From: Ectothiorhodospiraceae bacterium
GTDB taxonomy: Bacteria > Pseudomonadota > Gammaproteobacteria > HK1
Assembly: GCA_024234875.1 (NCBI GenBank)
Contig: JACKNM010000007.1
Location: forward strand, 1-64,000
DNA: 64,000 nucleotides
Reading direction: 5' to 3'
Shown: positions 8,549-16,203 of the stretch, piece after piece
Layout of the letters: every line of letters begins with the position of its first letter
Position numbering within the stretch: the stretch's first letter is position 1
The notes under the pieces: model-generated
Told to the model about the DNA's origin: nothing
The model's input: the letters and a program-made list of their open reading frames with translations, nothing else
Database searches by the model: none
Made by a program: the position numbers and the translations under genes

Positions 8549-8773
8549 TCACTTCACGGTGATCAGGAATCGATAGACGCCGTCGGCCTCGCCCGACTCG
8601 GTGAGGTCGTTGCCGGTCGCGCGGCTGAACGCCTGGAAGTCCGCCACCGCGCCCGGATCGGTGGCGAGCACCTCGAGCGTGTCACCGGCCTTCAGATTGC
8701 GTAGCGCCTTCTTCGCCTTGAGCACCGGGAGCGGGCAGCTCAGTCCCTTCGCGTCCACTGTCTCCGTCGCCAT
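8549..8773 (-). CDS. tusA: TusA-family sulfur carrier of the sHdr operon
   Basis: A 74-residue TusA with Cys13 in the motif GLSCPLPVLKAKK (CPxP). It is the last gene of the sHdr operon, 60 bases after LbpA. In this pathway TusA-type carriers deliver sulfane sulfur to the sHdr complex. The ATG at 8773 is preceded by GAGGAG; an in-frame ATG nine codons earlier has no ribosome binding site and gives an atypical extension. It is more canonical in sequence than the TusA at 6313 (CPLP rather than CPGP), so the two are probably not interchangeable. Confidence 0.9.
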   Translation of the reverse strand: MATETVDAKGLSCPLPVLKAKKALRNLKAGDTLEVLATDPGAVADFQAFSRATGNDLTESGEADGVYRFLITVK

Positions 8774-8833
8774 CGTCGTCTCCTCGGTCCTCACCACTAT
8801 CGGTCGACGCGGTACCCGGCCCTTCGACGGGGC

Positions 8834-9274
8834 TCAGGCGCAGCCCGCGAAACCGTCGGCTGCCATCTTCGCCTCGTAGGCGGCGGTCATCGCGGCGCCG
8901 GTCACCAGAGTCGACTTGACGTTGTCCCAGTCCTCGGGTGCGAGGTCGAGGAGCCAACCCTTCTCGTAGGGGTCGTCGTTGGCGATGCTCGGGTTCGCGA
9001 CGACGTCGTCGTTGATGGCGACGACCTCGCCGGCGGCGGCGGAGCGGGCCGGCCCCACCCACTTGCCGGACTCCACCGTCGCGCACGACTTGCCGGCCTT
9101 TACGCTGCGGCCGACCTTCTTCGGCGTCACCGCCACCAGTTGGCCCGCGAGGGCCGCGGCGACCGCCGTCATGCCGACGCGGACATTGCCGTCGCCGAGC
9201 TCCCTGTACCAGACGTGGTTCTCGACGTCGTACAGCAGGTCGTCGGGGAGGTTGCAGCCGCGAACCGTTGCCAT
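8834..9274 (-). CDS. lbpA: Lipoate-binding protein LbpA (GcvH-like) of the sHdr system
   Basis: A 146-residue relative of the glycine cleavage H protein. The lipoyl lysine is K71 in ATVESGKWVGP, matching the GcvH VES-x-K hairpin. In sulfur oxidisers with sHdr this dedicated lipoyl protein carries sulfur intermediates during oxidation of sulfane sulfur to sulfite and does not take part in glycine cleavage; no other gcv gene is present here. GAGGAG precedes the ATG. It follows the core sHdr genes after a 110-base gap that may hold a secondary promoter. The matching ligase and lipoate-assembly genes lie at 16.2-21.4 kb. Confidence 0.9.
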   Translation of the reverse strand: MATVRGCNLPDDLLYDVENHVWYRELGDGNVRVGMTAVAAALAGQLVAVTPKKVGRSVKAGKSCATVESGKWVGPARSAAAGEVVAINDDVVANPSIANDDPYEKGWLLDLAPEDWDNVKSTLVTGAAMTAAYEAKMAADGFAGCA

Positions 9275-9384
9275 CGTGCGCTCCTCGAAATGCGAAAACG
9301 CGATACGAGTATTGAACTCAATCCGGCGCCGTCGATTCAACACGGACCGCATCGACGCCGGGACTCTCGACCACGGCCCCCCTG

Positions 9385-9801
9385 TCAGCAGGTCTGTGCA
9401 CGAAGTGGGCGCGACGAGCAGCAGAAGTCGCCCAGCGCCGCGACCTCGAGCTTGCCGGTGACGAACAGGTACAGGTGCATCGCCAGCATGCCCATCATCC
9501 GCACCTGCCGGACCGCCTGCGGGTGGTCGGGCTCGGCGGACACCAGGTTGTAGTGATAGGCGATCTCGCGGCAGGTCTCGCGACAGGCGTTGAAGCTCGG
9601 CTCGCCGCGGCAGCCCTGCCGGTGCAGGGCGAGGAGCCGAAAGCCCTCGCGTCGGGCGTCGGTCGGCACCCCGCCCCGTGCGCTGACCCAATGGGCGAGT
9701 ACCTCCTCGCACAGTGCGAGCAGCGAGGCGGCGCGCGCGCGCGGAGCGGCGGCACCGTCGTCCAGCGCGAGCAGGGCCTCGACCTCGCTCAGCGCTCTCA
9801 T
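9385..9801 (-). CDS. Cys-rich hypothetical protein in the sHdr operon, 138 aa
   Basis: I do not recognise this family. The protein is mostly helical and has seven cysteines, grouped as a single Cys in LLALCEEVL, a C-x8-C-x3-C cluster (GCRGEPSFNACRETC) and CC-x9-C at the C-terminus. The start ATG overlaps the stop of the preceding HdrB gene (ATGA), so the two are translationally coupled, and LbpA follows. The cysteine pattern would suit a small Fe-S or disulfide protein acting with the HdrB subunit. It is not part of the usual hdrC1-B1-A-hyp-C2-B2 set as I know it. Confidence 0.65.
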   Translation of the reverse strand: MRALSEVEALLALDDGAAAPRARAASLLALCEEVLAHWVSARGGVPTDARREGFRLLALHRQGCRGEPSFNACRETCREIAYHYNLVSAEPDHPQAVRQVRMMGMLAMHLYLFVTGKLEVAALGDFCCSSRPLRAQTC

Positions 9802-10739
9802 GCGAGACCTCGCTCACGCACGAGCTCGAGCGCGGACGACACGTTCTCGTGGATCCCCAGCGCCTTCGGCCCGATACCGAGTGCGAGCCCGAGGAGTTGG
9901 GTGAAGTAGAGCATTGCGGGGCGGGTGGTGATGCCGAAACGGGTCTCGGCTCGCACCTGGTGCATCTCCAGCCCGCTGTGACAGGTCGGGCACTCGGTCG
10001 CGATGACGTCGGCCCCGCAAGCCTCGGCGGCGCGCAGCAAGTTGACGACCAGCTTGGTGGAGAGGTCGGAGTCGGAGAGGGTGTGGGCGCCACCGCAGCA
10101 CGCCGTCTTCAGCGGGTAATCGACGATCTCGGCCCCGGCGGCGGCGAGGATGTCGTCCATGAAATGCGGCCGCGCGGTCGACTCGCTACCCGGCCCCTTG
10201 TCCTTCTCCGGAAAGATGTGCCGCGGCCGGGTGTACATGCAGCCGTAGTAGTTCGCGACCTTGAGACCGGTCAGCGGGCGCTTGACCCGCGACCGCACCC
10301 CCTCGTCACCCAGCGTGCGCTTGATCCAGTCGAGCGCGTGTATGGTCTCCAGCTTGCCGACCTGGTAGGTGGCGTGGCCCGCCTTGCGTGACAGCTCGGC
10401 CACGACCTCGGCCGATCCGGCATCGTTCGCGATGTCGTGCTCGGCCTTCTTCAGGTTGTGGTAGCAGCCGTTGCACGGTGCCATCACCACGTCGTGCCCC
10501 ATCTCCTCGCTGGCGATGCTCATCACCCGAGACGAGAGATAGGTCTGGAGCTTCGGGTCGACGTTCTTGACCTCCATCGCACCACAACAGTTCCAGTTGC
10601 GAACGTCGACGAGTCGCAGCCCGAGCGCCTCGGCCACCGCGCGAGTCGAGCGGTCGTAGGCGTGTCCCGTGCCCTCCAGCGCGCAGCCGGGATAGTAGGC
10701 GACCTCGCGATAGTCCTTCTGCGGTGAAACGGTGGTCAC
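9798..10739 (-). CDS. shdrB2: HdrB-like subunit with two CCG domains (second HdrB of the operon)
   Basis: A 313-residue heterodisulfide reductase B-type protein with two complete cysteine-rich CCG domains: C19, C51-C52, C89, C92 and C167, C214-C215, C250, C253. In HdrB such motifs bind noncubane [4Fe-4S] clusters that cleave disulfides; in sHdr they are proposed to handle protein-bound sulfur. The start is GTG at 10739, nine bases after AAGGAG and four bases past the HdrC stop. It is named B2 from gene order only; because it is the shorter, canonical two-domain form it may correspond to HdrB1 of other organisms. Confidence 0.85.
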   Translation of the reverse strand: MTTVSPQKDYREVAYYPGCALEGTGHAYDRSTRAVAEALGLRLVDVRNWNCCGAMEVKNVDPKLQTYLSSRVMSIASEEMGHDVVMAPCNGCYHNLKKAEHDIANDAGSAEVVAELSRKAGHATYQVGKLETIHALDWIKRTLGDEGVRSRVKRPLTGLKVANYYGCMYTRPRHIFPEKDKGPGSESTARPHFMDDILAAAGAEIVDYPLKTACCGGAHTLSDSDLSTKLVVNLLRAAEACGADVIATECPTCHSGLEMHQVRAETRFGITTRPAMLYFTQLLGLALGIGPKALGIHENVSSALELVRERGLA

Positions 10740-10743
10740 GTGC

Positions 10744-11496
10744 TCAGTCTCCTTGGTGCGCGGCCGCGTCGAGTCCGAGCGCCCGGCGGTTCTCACGCTC
10801 GCGCCGGGCGACGTAGTCGCGAATCGCACCGCGAGCCGCGCCCCAGCTCCGGGTCGACGGGCGCAGCAGCCCTTGTAGCCCCATTGCGAGCAGGAGCTTC
10901 ACCGGGACATGGCGCAGCATTCGCCGGGTCATCGCGATCAGCCAGTCCTGCATCAACGGCTGCCCGGTGCGGCGGAAGAATCCGCGGATGACGCGACTCT
11001 CCTCGATCTTCCCGGTCTCGAAGACCTGCGACGCGAACTCCTCGTCGAACTCGGTGGAGGGGCTCCTCGCGGTATGGCCCTTCAGCTCGAGCCAGTGCGC
11101 GAGCGCCTTCATCACGCCCTCGGGGTTGACGTCGCGAGGACAGACATGGGTGCACTTGTTGCACGACACGCACTGCCAGACGATGTCCTTGTCGCGCAGG
11201 AGCTCCTGCTCCATGCCGAGCCGGATCAGGTAGATCCAGTAGCGCGGGTTGAAGTCGGGATTGATGGCGTTGACGGTGCAGGCATTGGTGCACGAGCCGC
11301 ACTGCCAGCAGCGGTGCACCGCCTCGCCGCCGGGTAGCGCCTGTACCTCGTCCTGGAGCGCCTCGTTGTAGTCGGTGAGCACCCGCGACTCGATGAACGT
11401 GCTCCAGTGGCCGGACACGTCGACGCCGTCGATCTCCAGCTTGTCGTGTGTGGTCAGATTCTCGGGCCGGATGAGCGATTTCTCGTGAATCGGCAT
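10744..11496 (-). CDS. shdrC2: HdrC-like [4Fe-4S] subunit (second HdrC of the operon)
   Basis: A 250-residue ferredoxin-type subunit with two CxxCxxCxxxC motifs (C63, C66, C69, C73 and C109, C112, C115, C119) that bind two [4Fe-4S] clusters, followed by a helical C-terminal region. It would relay electrons between the HdrA flavoprotein and the adjacent HdrB. The ATG at 11496 is used here; an in-frame GTG at 11505 is an alternative, and neither has a strong ribosome binding site, so translation may be coupled to the Hyp gene ending at 11512. HdrB starts four bases after its stop. Confidence 0.85.
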   Translation of the reverse strand: MPIHEKSLIRPENLTTHDKLEIDGVDVSGHWSTFIESRVLTDYNEALQDEVQALPGGEAVHRCWQCGSCTNACTVNAINPDFNPRYWIYLIRLGMEQELLRDKDIVWQCVSCNKCTHVCPRDVNPEGVMKALAHWLELKGHTARSPSTEFDEEFASQVFETGKIEESRVIRGFFRRTGQPLMQDWLIAMTRRMLRHVPVKLLLAMGLQGLLRPSTRSWGAARGAIRDYVARRERENRRALGLDAAAHQGD

Positions 11497-11511
11497 GGCG
11501 TGCACCCGTGG

Positions 11512-12363
11512 TCAGATGGGTAGCGACGGCTGGTCGACGACGTGGGGAGCACCGTCTCCACGCTTGAACCGGGTGCGGCCGGTCTCGGGGTCGATGCCGT
11601 CGAGGCCGAGCATCCGTCTGGTGAAGGCCATCGGGTCGACCGCCGCCGCGAAGTCGGTGCGCAGGAAACTGCCGCCCTGCGCGGCGATGTACTCCGAGTA
11701 GACCTGCGCGCACAGGAGGTCGACGTAGAGCAAGGTGTCGCGAAAGATGCCGTTGTCGGAGAGGAATCCCGCCAGCTCCTCGCGCAGCACGAGGAAAGTC
11801 TCGAATCGATCCGGGACGTCGAGGGTGAGGTGGTCGAGGTCGGCGGCGTGCCAGATCTCGCGGAGCACCCCGGTGTTCGCCGCGCGGTCCCAGATCCAAC
11901 GGGTCATCAGTGGGTAGCGCTCGGGGTCGGAGAAGTGCAGCAGCTCCGCGCCGAGATCGCGGGTCCAGCGATGGCTGCGCCCGGCGGGGAATCGTCGCTG
12001 AAAGGCGTCGAGTCGCGCGTCGGTGGTGGTGGTGTCGTGGGCGCCGTCGAGCAGTGTCCGCACCGCGTCGCGCACCGGCGCGAAGCCGGTCTGGGCAAGG
12101 TGGTGCCCGAGCCGGCGCCGCACCGGCGCGATCAGCGCGCAGAGCCCGGTGAACACGTCCTCATCGAGCGCATCGATTCGGTCCGCGCCGAGGGCGGTGG
12201 CGAACAGGCGGCTCTTGAACGACAGCGCGGTGACATGGGACTCGATTCCACCGAGAGTCTCGCTGCGCTCGACCACGGTGGAGAGCGCGCGCGCAAGCCG
12301 CGGCCCGCTCAGCTCGAGCCGGGGCGGGGCGGGGGCCGGCGGAGGGGGGCGGCGGCGGAGCAC
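11512..12363 (-). CDS. sHdr-associated 'Hyp' protein, 283 aa
   Basis: This protein sits exactly where sHdr operons carry a conserved gene of unknown function, between HdrA and the second HdrC. It is predicted to be helical, without cysteine clusters or membrane segments; recognisable blocks are HRWTRDLGAELLHFSDPE, YPLMTRWIWDRA and DTLLYVDLLCAQVYSEY. The start is a GTG at 12363, five bases after the HdrA stop, with no separate ribosome binding site, so it is probably coupled to HdrA translation. The first 20 residues are Pro/Arg-rich and could be an over-extended N-terminus. Function unknown; a structural subunit is the usual assumption. Confidence 0.75.
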   Translation of the reverse strand: MLRRRPPPPAPAPPRLELSGPRLARALSTVVERSETLGGIESHVTALSFKSRLFATALGADRIDALDEDVFTGLCALIAPVRRRLGHHLAQTGFAPVRDAVRTLLDGAHDTTTTDARLDAFQRRFPAGRSHRWTRDLGAELLHFSDPERYPLMTRWIWDRAANTGVLREIWHAADLDHLTLDVPDRFETFLVLREELAGFLSDNGIFRDTLLYVDLLCAQVYSEYIAAQGGSFLRTDFAAAVDPMAFTRRMLGLDGIDPETGRTRFKRGDGAPHVVDQPSLPI

Positions 12364-12368
12364 CGGCT

Positions 12369-13418
12369 TCAGCCCGCCGCGCGCAACGCGATACCCGCTG
12401 CCGAGAGTGCCGCCATGGCGGCCGCCTGGCCCTGGGCGATGGAGTCGTCGATGGTCTCCGGCCCGGTGGCAGCGCCGGCCACCAGGACGCCGGGTCGAGA
12501 CGTCGCGGACATGTCGCGGTAGGTGCTCGCGCGCGCGATGTGGCCGTGCTCCTCGAGGGCGACCCCGAAGACCTCGGCGATGCCCGGGTTCTCGGTGCTC
12601 GGATCCATTCCGATCGCGTGGACTACCAGGTCGAACGGGATGGTGATCGGTCGCTTGACCAGGGTGTCCTCGCCCTTGAGGACGAGCCGCTCACCGTCGG
12701 AGGTGACCTCGGCGATCCTCGCCTTGACGTACTTGACCTTGAATTCCTCCTGGCTGCGCCAGTAGAAGCGGTCCTCGTAGAGGCCGAAGGTGCGGATGTC
12801 CATGTAGTAGATGTAGACGTGGCAGTCCGGCAGCTCCTCGCGAATCTCCATCGCGATGTTGGCCGAGACGGTGCAGCAGATCTTCGAGCACCACTCGCGG
12901 CCGATCTGGCGGTCGCGGGAGCCGACGCAGAGCAACACCGCGACGCGCTTCGGCTTGCGCCCGTCGGAGGGGCAGCGAACGCCCTTGCCCGAGGAGATCA
13001 TCTGCTCGATCTGCGTGGTCGTGACGACGTCGGGGAACAGGCCGAATCCCCACTCGGGCTTGTTGATCGAGTCGAAGTGGGTGAACCCGGTGGCGAGGAT
13101 CGCGGCGCCGACCTCGACCTGACTGCCGTCGGACAGGCTCGCGGAGAACGCGCCGGGGCTGCCGTCGAAGGCGGTGATTCGCGTCGCGCGGCGAACGTCG
13201 ATGCGCTCGGAGGCCTCCACCCGCTGCACCATCGCACCGATGGCGTCCTTCGCCCACTCGCCGCTCGGCACCAGCTTCGCGTACCCGGACAGGATCGGCG
13301 CGCCACCGAGCGTGCGCTCCTTCTCGACCAGGACCACGGGCTGACCGACCGCCGCCAGGGCATGGCTGGCAGCGAGCCCCGCGGGCCCCGCTCCGACCAC
13401 GAGGATGGGCTTGCTCAT
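12369..13418 (-). CDS. shdrA: HdrA-like FAD subunit of the sHdr complex
   Basis: A 349-residue flavoprotein, the short HdrA form typical of sulfur oxidisers. VVGAGPAGLAAS (residues 7-18) binds FAD, ILATGF and the C-terminal LVAGAATGPETIDDSIAQG are the other flavin contacts. Cysteines C164, C177, C181 and C182 (LCVGSRD, EWCSKICC) bind one [4Fe-4S] cluster. It lacks the extra ferredoxin domains of methanogen HdrA. It is expected to take electrons from HdrB/HdrC during sulfur oxidation and reduce NAD+. GGAGAG precedes the ATG; the gene is 16 bases after HdrB1. Confidence 0.92.
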   Translation of the reverse strand: MSKPILVVGAGPAGLAASHALAAVGQPVVLVEKERTLGGAPILSGYAKLVPSGEWAKDAIGAMVQRVEASERIDVRRATRITAFDGSPGAFSASLSDGSQVEVGAAILATGFTHFDSINKPEWGFGLFPDVVTTTQIEQMISSGKGVRCPSDGRKPKRVAVLLCVGSRDRQIGREWCSKICCTVSANIAMEIREELPDCHVYIYYMDIRTFGLYEDRFYWRSQEEFKVKYVKARIAEVTSDGERLVLKGEDTLVKRPITIPFDLVVHAIGMDPSTENPGIAEVFGVALEEHGHIARASTYRDMSATSRPGVLVAGAATGPETIDDSIAQGQAAAMAALSAAGIALRAAG

Positions 13419-13434
13419 CGGGTTGGCTCTCCTG

Positions 13435-14799
13435 CTACGACGGCTTCGAAACCTGGACCGGCAACGGCTTGAAGCCCGGCCCCGAGGTGATCATCAGGCG
13501 GGGGTCGTAGAGCGACTCACCCTTTCCGGCCTTCACCTGCTCCAGATACTCGACGAAGCTCGCCTTCGCCGCCTGCCAGTCGATCCCCATCTTCTCCAGC
13601 AGCAGCTCGACCGGTGACGCATGCCAGTGGAGCTGCACGATGCGGTAGGGATCGGCCCCACAGGCGAGGGCGGCGAACTGGCAGTCCGCCATGATCGGCA
13701 TCCGGACCTCCTTGCCGGCCGCCTTGCCGATCCACTGGTTCTTGTCCAGGGTGGTGATGCAGCCGGTGTCGTGGCCGATCATCATGTCCGCTCGCGCCTT
13801 CTCTTGCGCCACGCGCAGCTTGCGATCGATGGCGAACGAGCGGGTGAACTCGCGCTCCGAGATGATGTGGCGGAAGCCGAATCCACAGCAGTCGTACCAG
13901 GTCTCGTAGTCGATCACCTGGGTGCCGAGCGCCTGCAGCAGCCCGGTGGTCACCGCCACCCGGTTGCCTTCCAGCACCTGGTCGTCGTAGATGGCGTCCT
14001 CGGGGATCATCTTGTAGACGTGGCAGGCGGGATGGACCGTCGCACGGATTCCCGAGACGTCGATCGTGCGCATCTCGGCGATCGGCTCGCGCATCACGTG
14101 CAGCCACTCCGAGTAGTGGACGATCTCCTCGGGGATGAGCAGCTTGCCGTCGACCAGGCGACCGAGCTTGGCCAGCACCTTTCTCACGCGCTCGCGCAGC
14201 TCCGCGGAGTGGAGCAGGAACATGCGGATCTCCTTGTAGTTCCCGAAGGAGGTTCCGCAGTGGACGAGGGGATAGAAGTGGCCGTCGGCGAGGCCCTGGG
14301 CCTTGCCGGAGACGTAGGCCTGGTGGAAGTTGCGCAGGAACACGCAGGCCAGGCTCTCGACGTTGCCGATGCCCGAGCCATGGTAGTTCCAGGCGGTGCA
14401 AGACGTCTGATCGGTCTCGTCGAGGTAGCGCGTGCCGAGACGGTTCATCAGCCACAGCACGGAGGTCGGGTAGCCGGGGATGTTGCCGCACTGCCCACAG
14501 GACTTGTGGTGCCAGAGCTGGGTGGTCGGGATCTTCTTGTCCCACCCGAACAGCGTCTTCACCGTGACCGGCGCGTGCTCGTCGCGCACGCGGTGGACCG
14601 CGATCTCACCGTCCTTCTCGAGCTGCCACATGACGTCGCGCACGTCCTCGACGCGGTCCTTGCTGGTCAGCATCGCGCGTCGGTCGACGTGCGCCTCCAC
14701 CCATTGAGTGGCTGCCCGCGCCTGCGCGCCCTCGAGCGCACTGTCTTTCCACTCGGGTCCGTGCCCGGTGAAGCGAGTGCCGTCGCCGCTGTTGCTCAT
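13435..14799 (-). CDS. shdrB1: HdrB-like subunit, long form (first HdrB of the operon)
   Basis: A 454-residue HdrB-type protein. One clear CCG domain lies in the C-terminal half (C259, C304-C305, C347, C373); the N-terminal half has cysteines C101, C104, C134, C152 and C181 in a divergent arrangement (SCGQCGNIPG, SCTAWNYHGSG, HCGTSFGN). It is therefore a non-canonical HdrB with at least one cluster that could coordinate a catalytic Fe-S centre or bind substrate. GAGGAG precedes the ATG at 14799. The name B1 reflects its position upstream of HdrA; its length instead resembles what is often called HdrB2, so the order relative to other genomes should be compared. Confidence 0.85.
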   Translation of the reverse strand: MSNSGDGTRFTGHGPEWKDSALEGAQARAATQWVEAHVDRRAMLTSKDRVEDVRDVMWQLEKDGEIAVHRVRDEHAPVTVKTLFGWDKKIPTTQLWHHKSCGQCGNIPGYPTSVLWLMNRLGTRYLDETDQTSCTAWNYHGSGIGNVESLACVFLRNFHQAYVSGKAQGLADGHFYPLVHCGTSFGNYKEIRMFLLHSAELRERVRKVLAKLGRLVDGKLLIPEEIVHYSEWLHVMREPIAEMRTIDVSGIRATVHPACHVYKMIPEDAIYDDQVLEGNRVAVTTGLLQALGTQVIDYETWYDCCGFGFRHIISEREFTRSFAIDRKLRVAQEKARADMMIGHDTGCITTLDKNQWIGKAAGKEVRMPIMADCQFAALACGADPYRIVQLHWHASPVELLLEKMGIDWQAAKASFVEYLEQVKAGKGESLYDPRLMITSGPGFKPLPVQVSKPS

Positions 14800-14834
14800 T
14801 CGTCGCTCCTCGGCCGCGTCGCGGTCACGCCTCG

Positions 14835-15590
14835 TCAGTCGTCGTCCTCGTCGTCGTCCTGGTCCTCGAGCCAGTCCTCGTAGTCCTCGCGCTTCTCGTC
14901 CATGATGTCGCTGATCACGTCGAACAGGTTCTCGTCGATGGTCTCGAGCTGAGCGAGCACGCCGGTCATCTCCCAGATGGTGTAGAGCTCGATCGAGGTC
15001 TTGAGGTTGACCTCCCACGCCGTCTCGGTGGTGTTCAGCGTGGGCATCGGGATGGCCTTTCGCAGGACCTTGAGCGGCGCGTCGACCTTCGAGATGTTTG
15101 GGCCCCAGTCGGCGAAGTGATCCGGCGTGATCATGTCCGGCGAGAGCTGATTCCCGGTCGAGATGAGCTTGAGCATCACCCGGCTGAACGGTCGCAGCAC
15201 GTCCTTCGCCGACTGCATGCCGTGCTTGATGGCCACCTCGCGCATCAACATCACCAGGCCGCCGGGTGAGTTGCCGAAGGGGCAGCGCGCGGCGCAGGTG
15301 TAGCACTGGGCGCAGGCCCAGATCTTTTCCTGCATCGCGTCGTAGATGCCCTCGAGATTCTCGGTCCAGAGCAGCTGCACGATCTCGCGGGGGCTGAAGT
15401 CGTAGTAGTGCGCGGCGGGGCAGGTGGCGGTGCAGATGCCGCAGTTGAGGCAGCCGTTGAGCTCGTGGTCGAAGCGGATGTCGGACTGGATGTCCTTGAA
15501 AATCCGCTCCAGCTCGGCGTGCTCGACGGGCGGCTCGGCCGAGATCGGGTCACCGATGAAGGCCTGCACGCGGGTGGCGGTCGAGTGCAT
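14835..15590 (-). CDS. shdrC1: HdrC-like [4Fe-4S] subunit with acidic tail (first HdrC)
   Basis: A 251-residue protein with two CxxCxxCxxxC motifs (C47, C50, C53, C57 and C93, C96, C99, C103) for two [4Fe-4S] clusters. The C-terminus is strikingly acidic (EDWLEDQDDDEDDD), a feature that could steer binding to partner subunits. It transfers electrons between HdrB and HdrA in the cytoplasmic or membrane-attached complex. GGAGAG lies six bases before the ATG at 15590. It is the second gene of the operon, 29 bases after DsrE3 and 35 bases before HdrB. Confidence 0.88.
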   Translation of the reverse strand: MHSTATRVQAFIGDPISAEPPVEHAELERIFKDIQSDIRFDHELNGCLNCGICTATCPAAHYYDFSPREIVQLLWTENLEGIYDAMQEKIWACAQCYTCAARCPFGNSPGGLVMLMREVAIKHGMQSAKDVLRPFSRVMLKLISTGNQLSPDMITPDHFADWGPNISKVDAPLKVLRKAIPMPTLNTTETAWEVNLKTSIELYTIWEMTGVLAQLETIDENLFDVISDIMDEKREDYEDWLEDQDDDEDDD

Positions 15591-15619
15591 GGGCGGCTCT
15601 CCGTGGAGGGTCCGGCTCG

Positions 15620-15997
15620 TCAGTAGCTCAGGACCTTGCAGTCGTCTTCCATGATCTGCTCGATGACCCAAGCCCCGCCGACGATGCCCTCGCACTCGGG
15701 GATCAGGTCGTCCTTGGTCATGTCGAACAGCTCGAGATTCGGCGAGCAGCAGTAGAACTTCGCGCCGGCCTCGTGGGCGTCCTTGATGAAGTCGTAGACG
15801 CTCTTCGGCGAGCCTTCCTTGACCACCAGGCCCTCGGCCACGCCCTTCTTCATCAGCCGCCCGGCGGTGGCGGTGCACACGACGTGGACCTCGAAGTCCA
15901 TCGCCGCGGCGACGGTCGCCTGGAAGAACGGTGCACCGAGCTCCTCGCCGTTCTTGGGGTCGGTGTTCACGAGCATGATGACGAGCTTGTCGGCCAT
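15620..15997 (-). CDS. dsrE3: DsrE3-type sulfur carrier heading the sHdr operon
   Basis: A 125-residue DsrE-family protein. The persulfide-carrying cysteine is in KFYCCSPNLELFDM (C83/C84), and LVNTDPKNGEE near the N-terminus is the usual loop. In sHdr bacteria such proteins exchange sulfur with TusA and deliver it to the oxidising complex. GGAGGA precedes the ATG at 15997. It is the first gene of the sHdr operon: upstream lie 202 bases without a gene that contain an AT-rich patch, an FNR-type box and a motif shared with the flavin monooxygenase promoter. Confidence 0.88.
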   Translation of the reverse strand: MADKLVIMLVNTDPKNGEELGAPFFQATVAAAMDFEVHVVCTATAGRLMKKGVAEGLVVKEGSPKSVYDFIKDAHEAGAKFYCCSPNLELFDMTKDDLIPECEGIVGGAWVIEQIMEDDCKVLSY

Positions 15998-16143
15998 GGG
16001 TCCTCCGGCGCTCACGCGCCCGCGGGTCGCGACGCGTCGTGCTGCGAGACGCCCCGCGACGCGAGCGAGCTCGGCGCGGGCACCGTCGAAACCTCCACCA
16101 TCGCTCGGGCGAGCCGCCCGGCCGAGCCCGGCTTCGACGATCA

Positions 16144-16171
16144 GATATTTACAGGAACTCGAATATGTTGG
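16144..16171 (-). promoter_or_regulatory. Candidate operator shared with the 24.6-kb promoter
   Basis: The core CGAATATGTTGG (16160-16171) differs at one base from CGAATGTGTTGG at 24611-24622, and about half of the 16 bases before it also agree. Both copies lie upstream of minus-strand sulfur genes. It is about 145 bases before the DsrE3 start. A binding site for the nearby ArsR-type regulator is plausible but unproven. Confidence 0.4.
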
Positions 16172-16189
16172 ATTCCTCCGCGCGGCCGA

Positions 16190-16203
16190 TTGACGTGGAT
16201 CAA
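16190..16203. promoter_or_regulatory. Near-perfect FNR-type box upstream of the sHdr operon
   Basis: TTGACGTGGATCAA matches TTGAT-N4-ATCAA at nine of ten defined bases. It overlaps the stop codon of the gene ending at 16200 and lies about 190 bases before the DsrE3 start. Its interest comes from the perfect box at 5736 in front of the other sulfur operon. Confidence 0.45.

Noticed and set aside
9311..9322. ATTGAACTCAAT upstream of lbpA as an FNR box
   Set aside because: The half-sites are separated by two bases instead of the spacing needed for TTGAT-N4-ATCAA.
13621..14883. A 420-codon plus-strand frame opposite HdrB/HdrC
   Set aside because: The minus-strand frame has conserved Fe-S motifs and a ribosome binding site; the plus-strand frame has neither.
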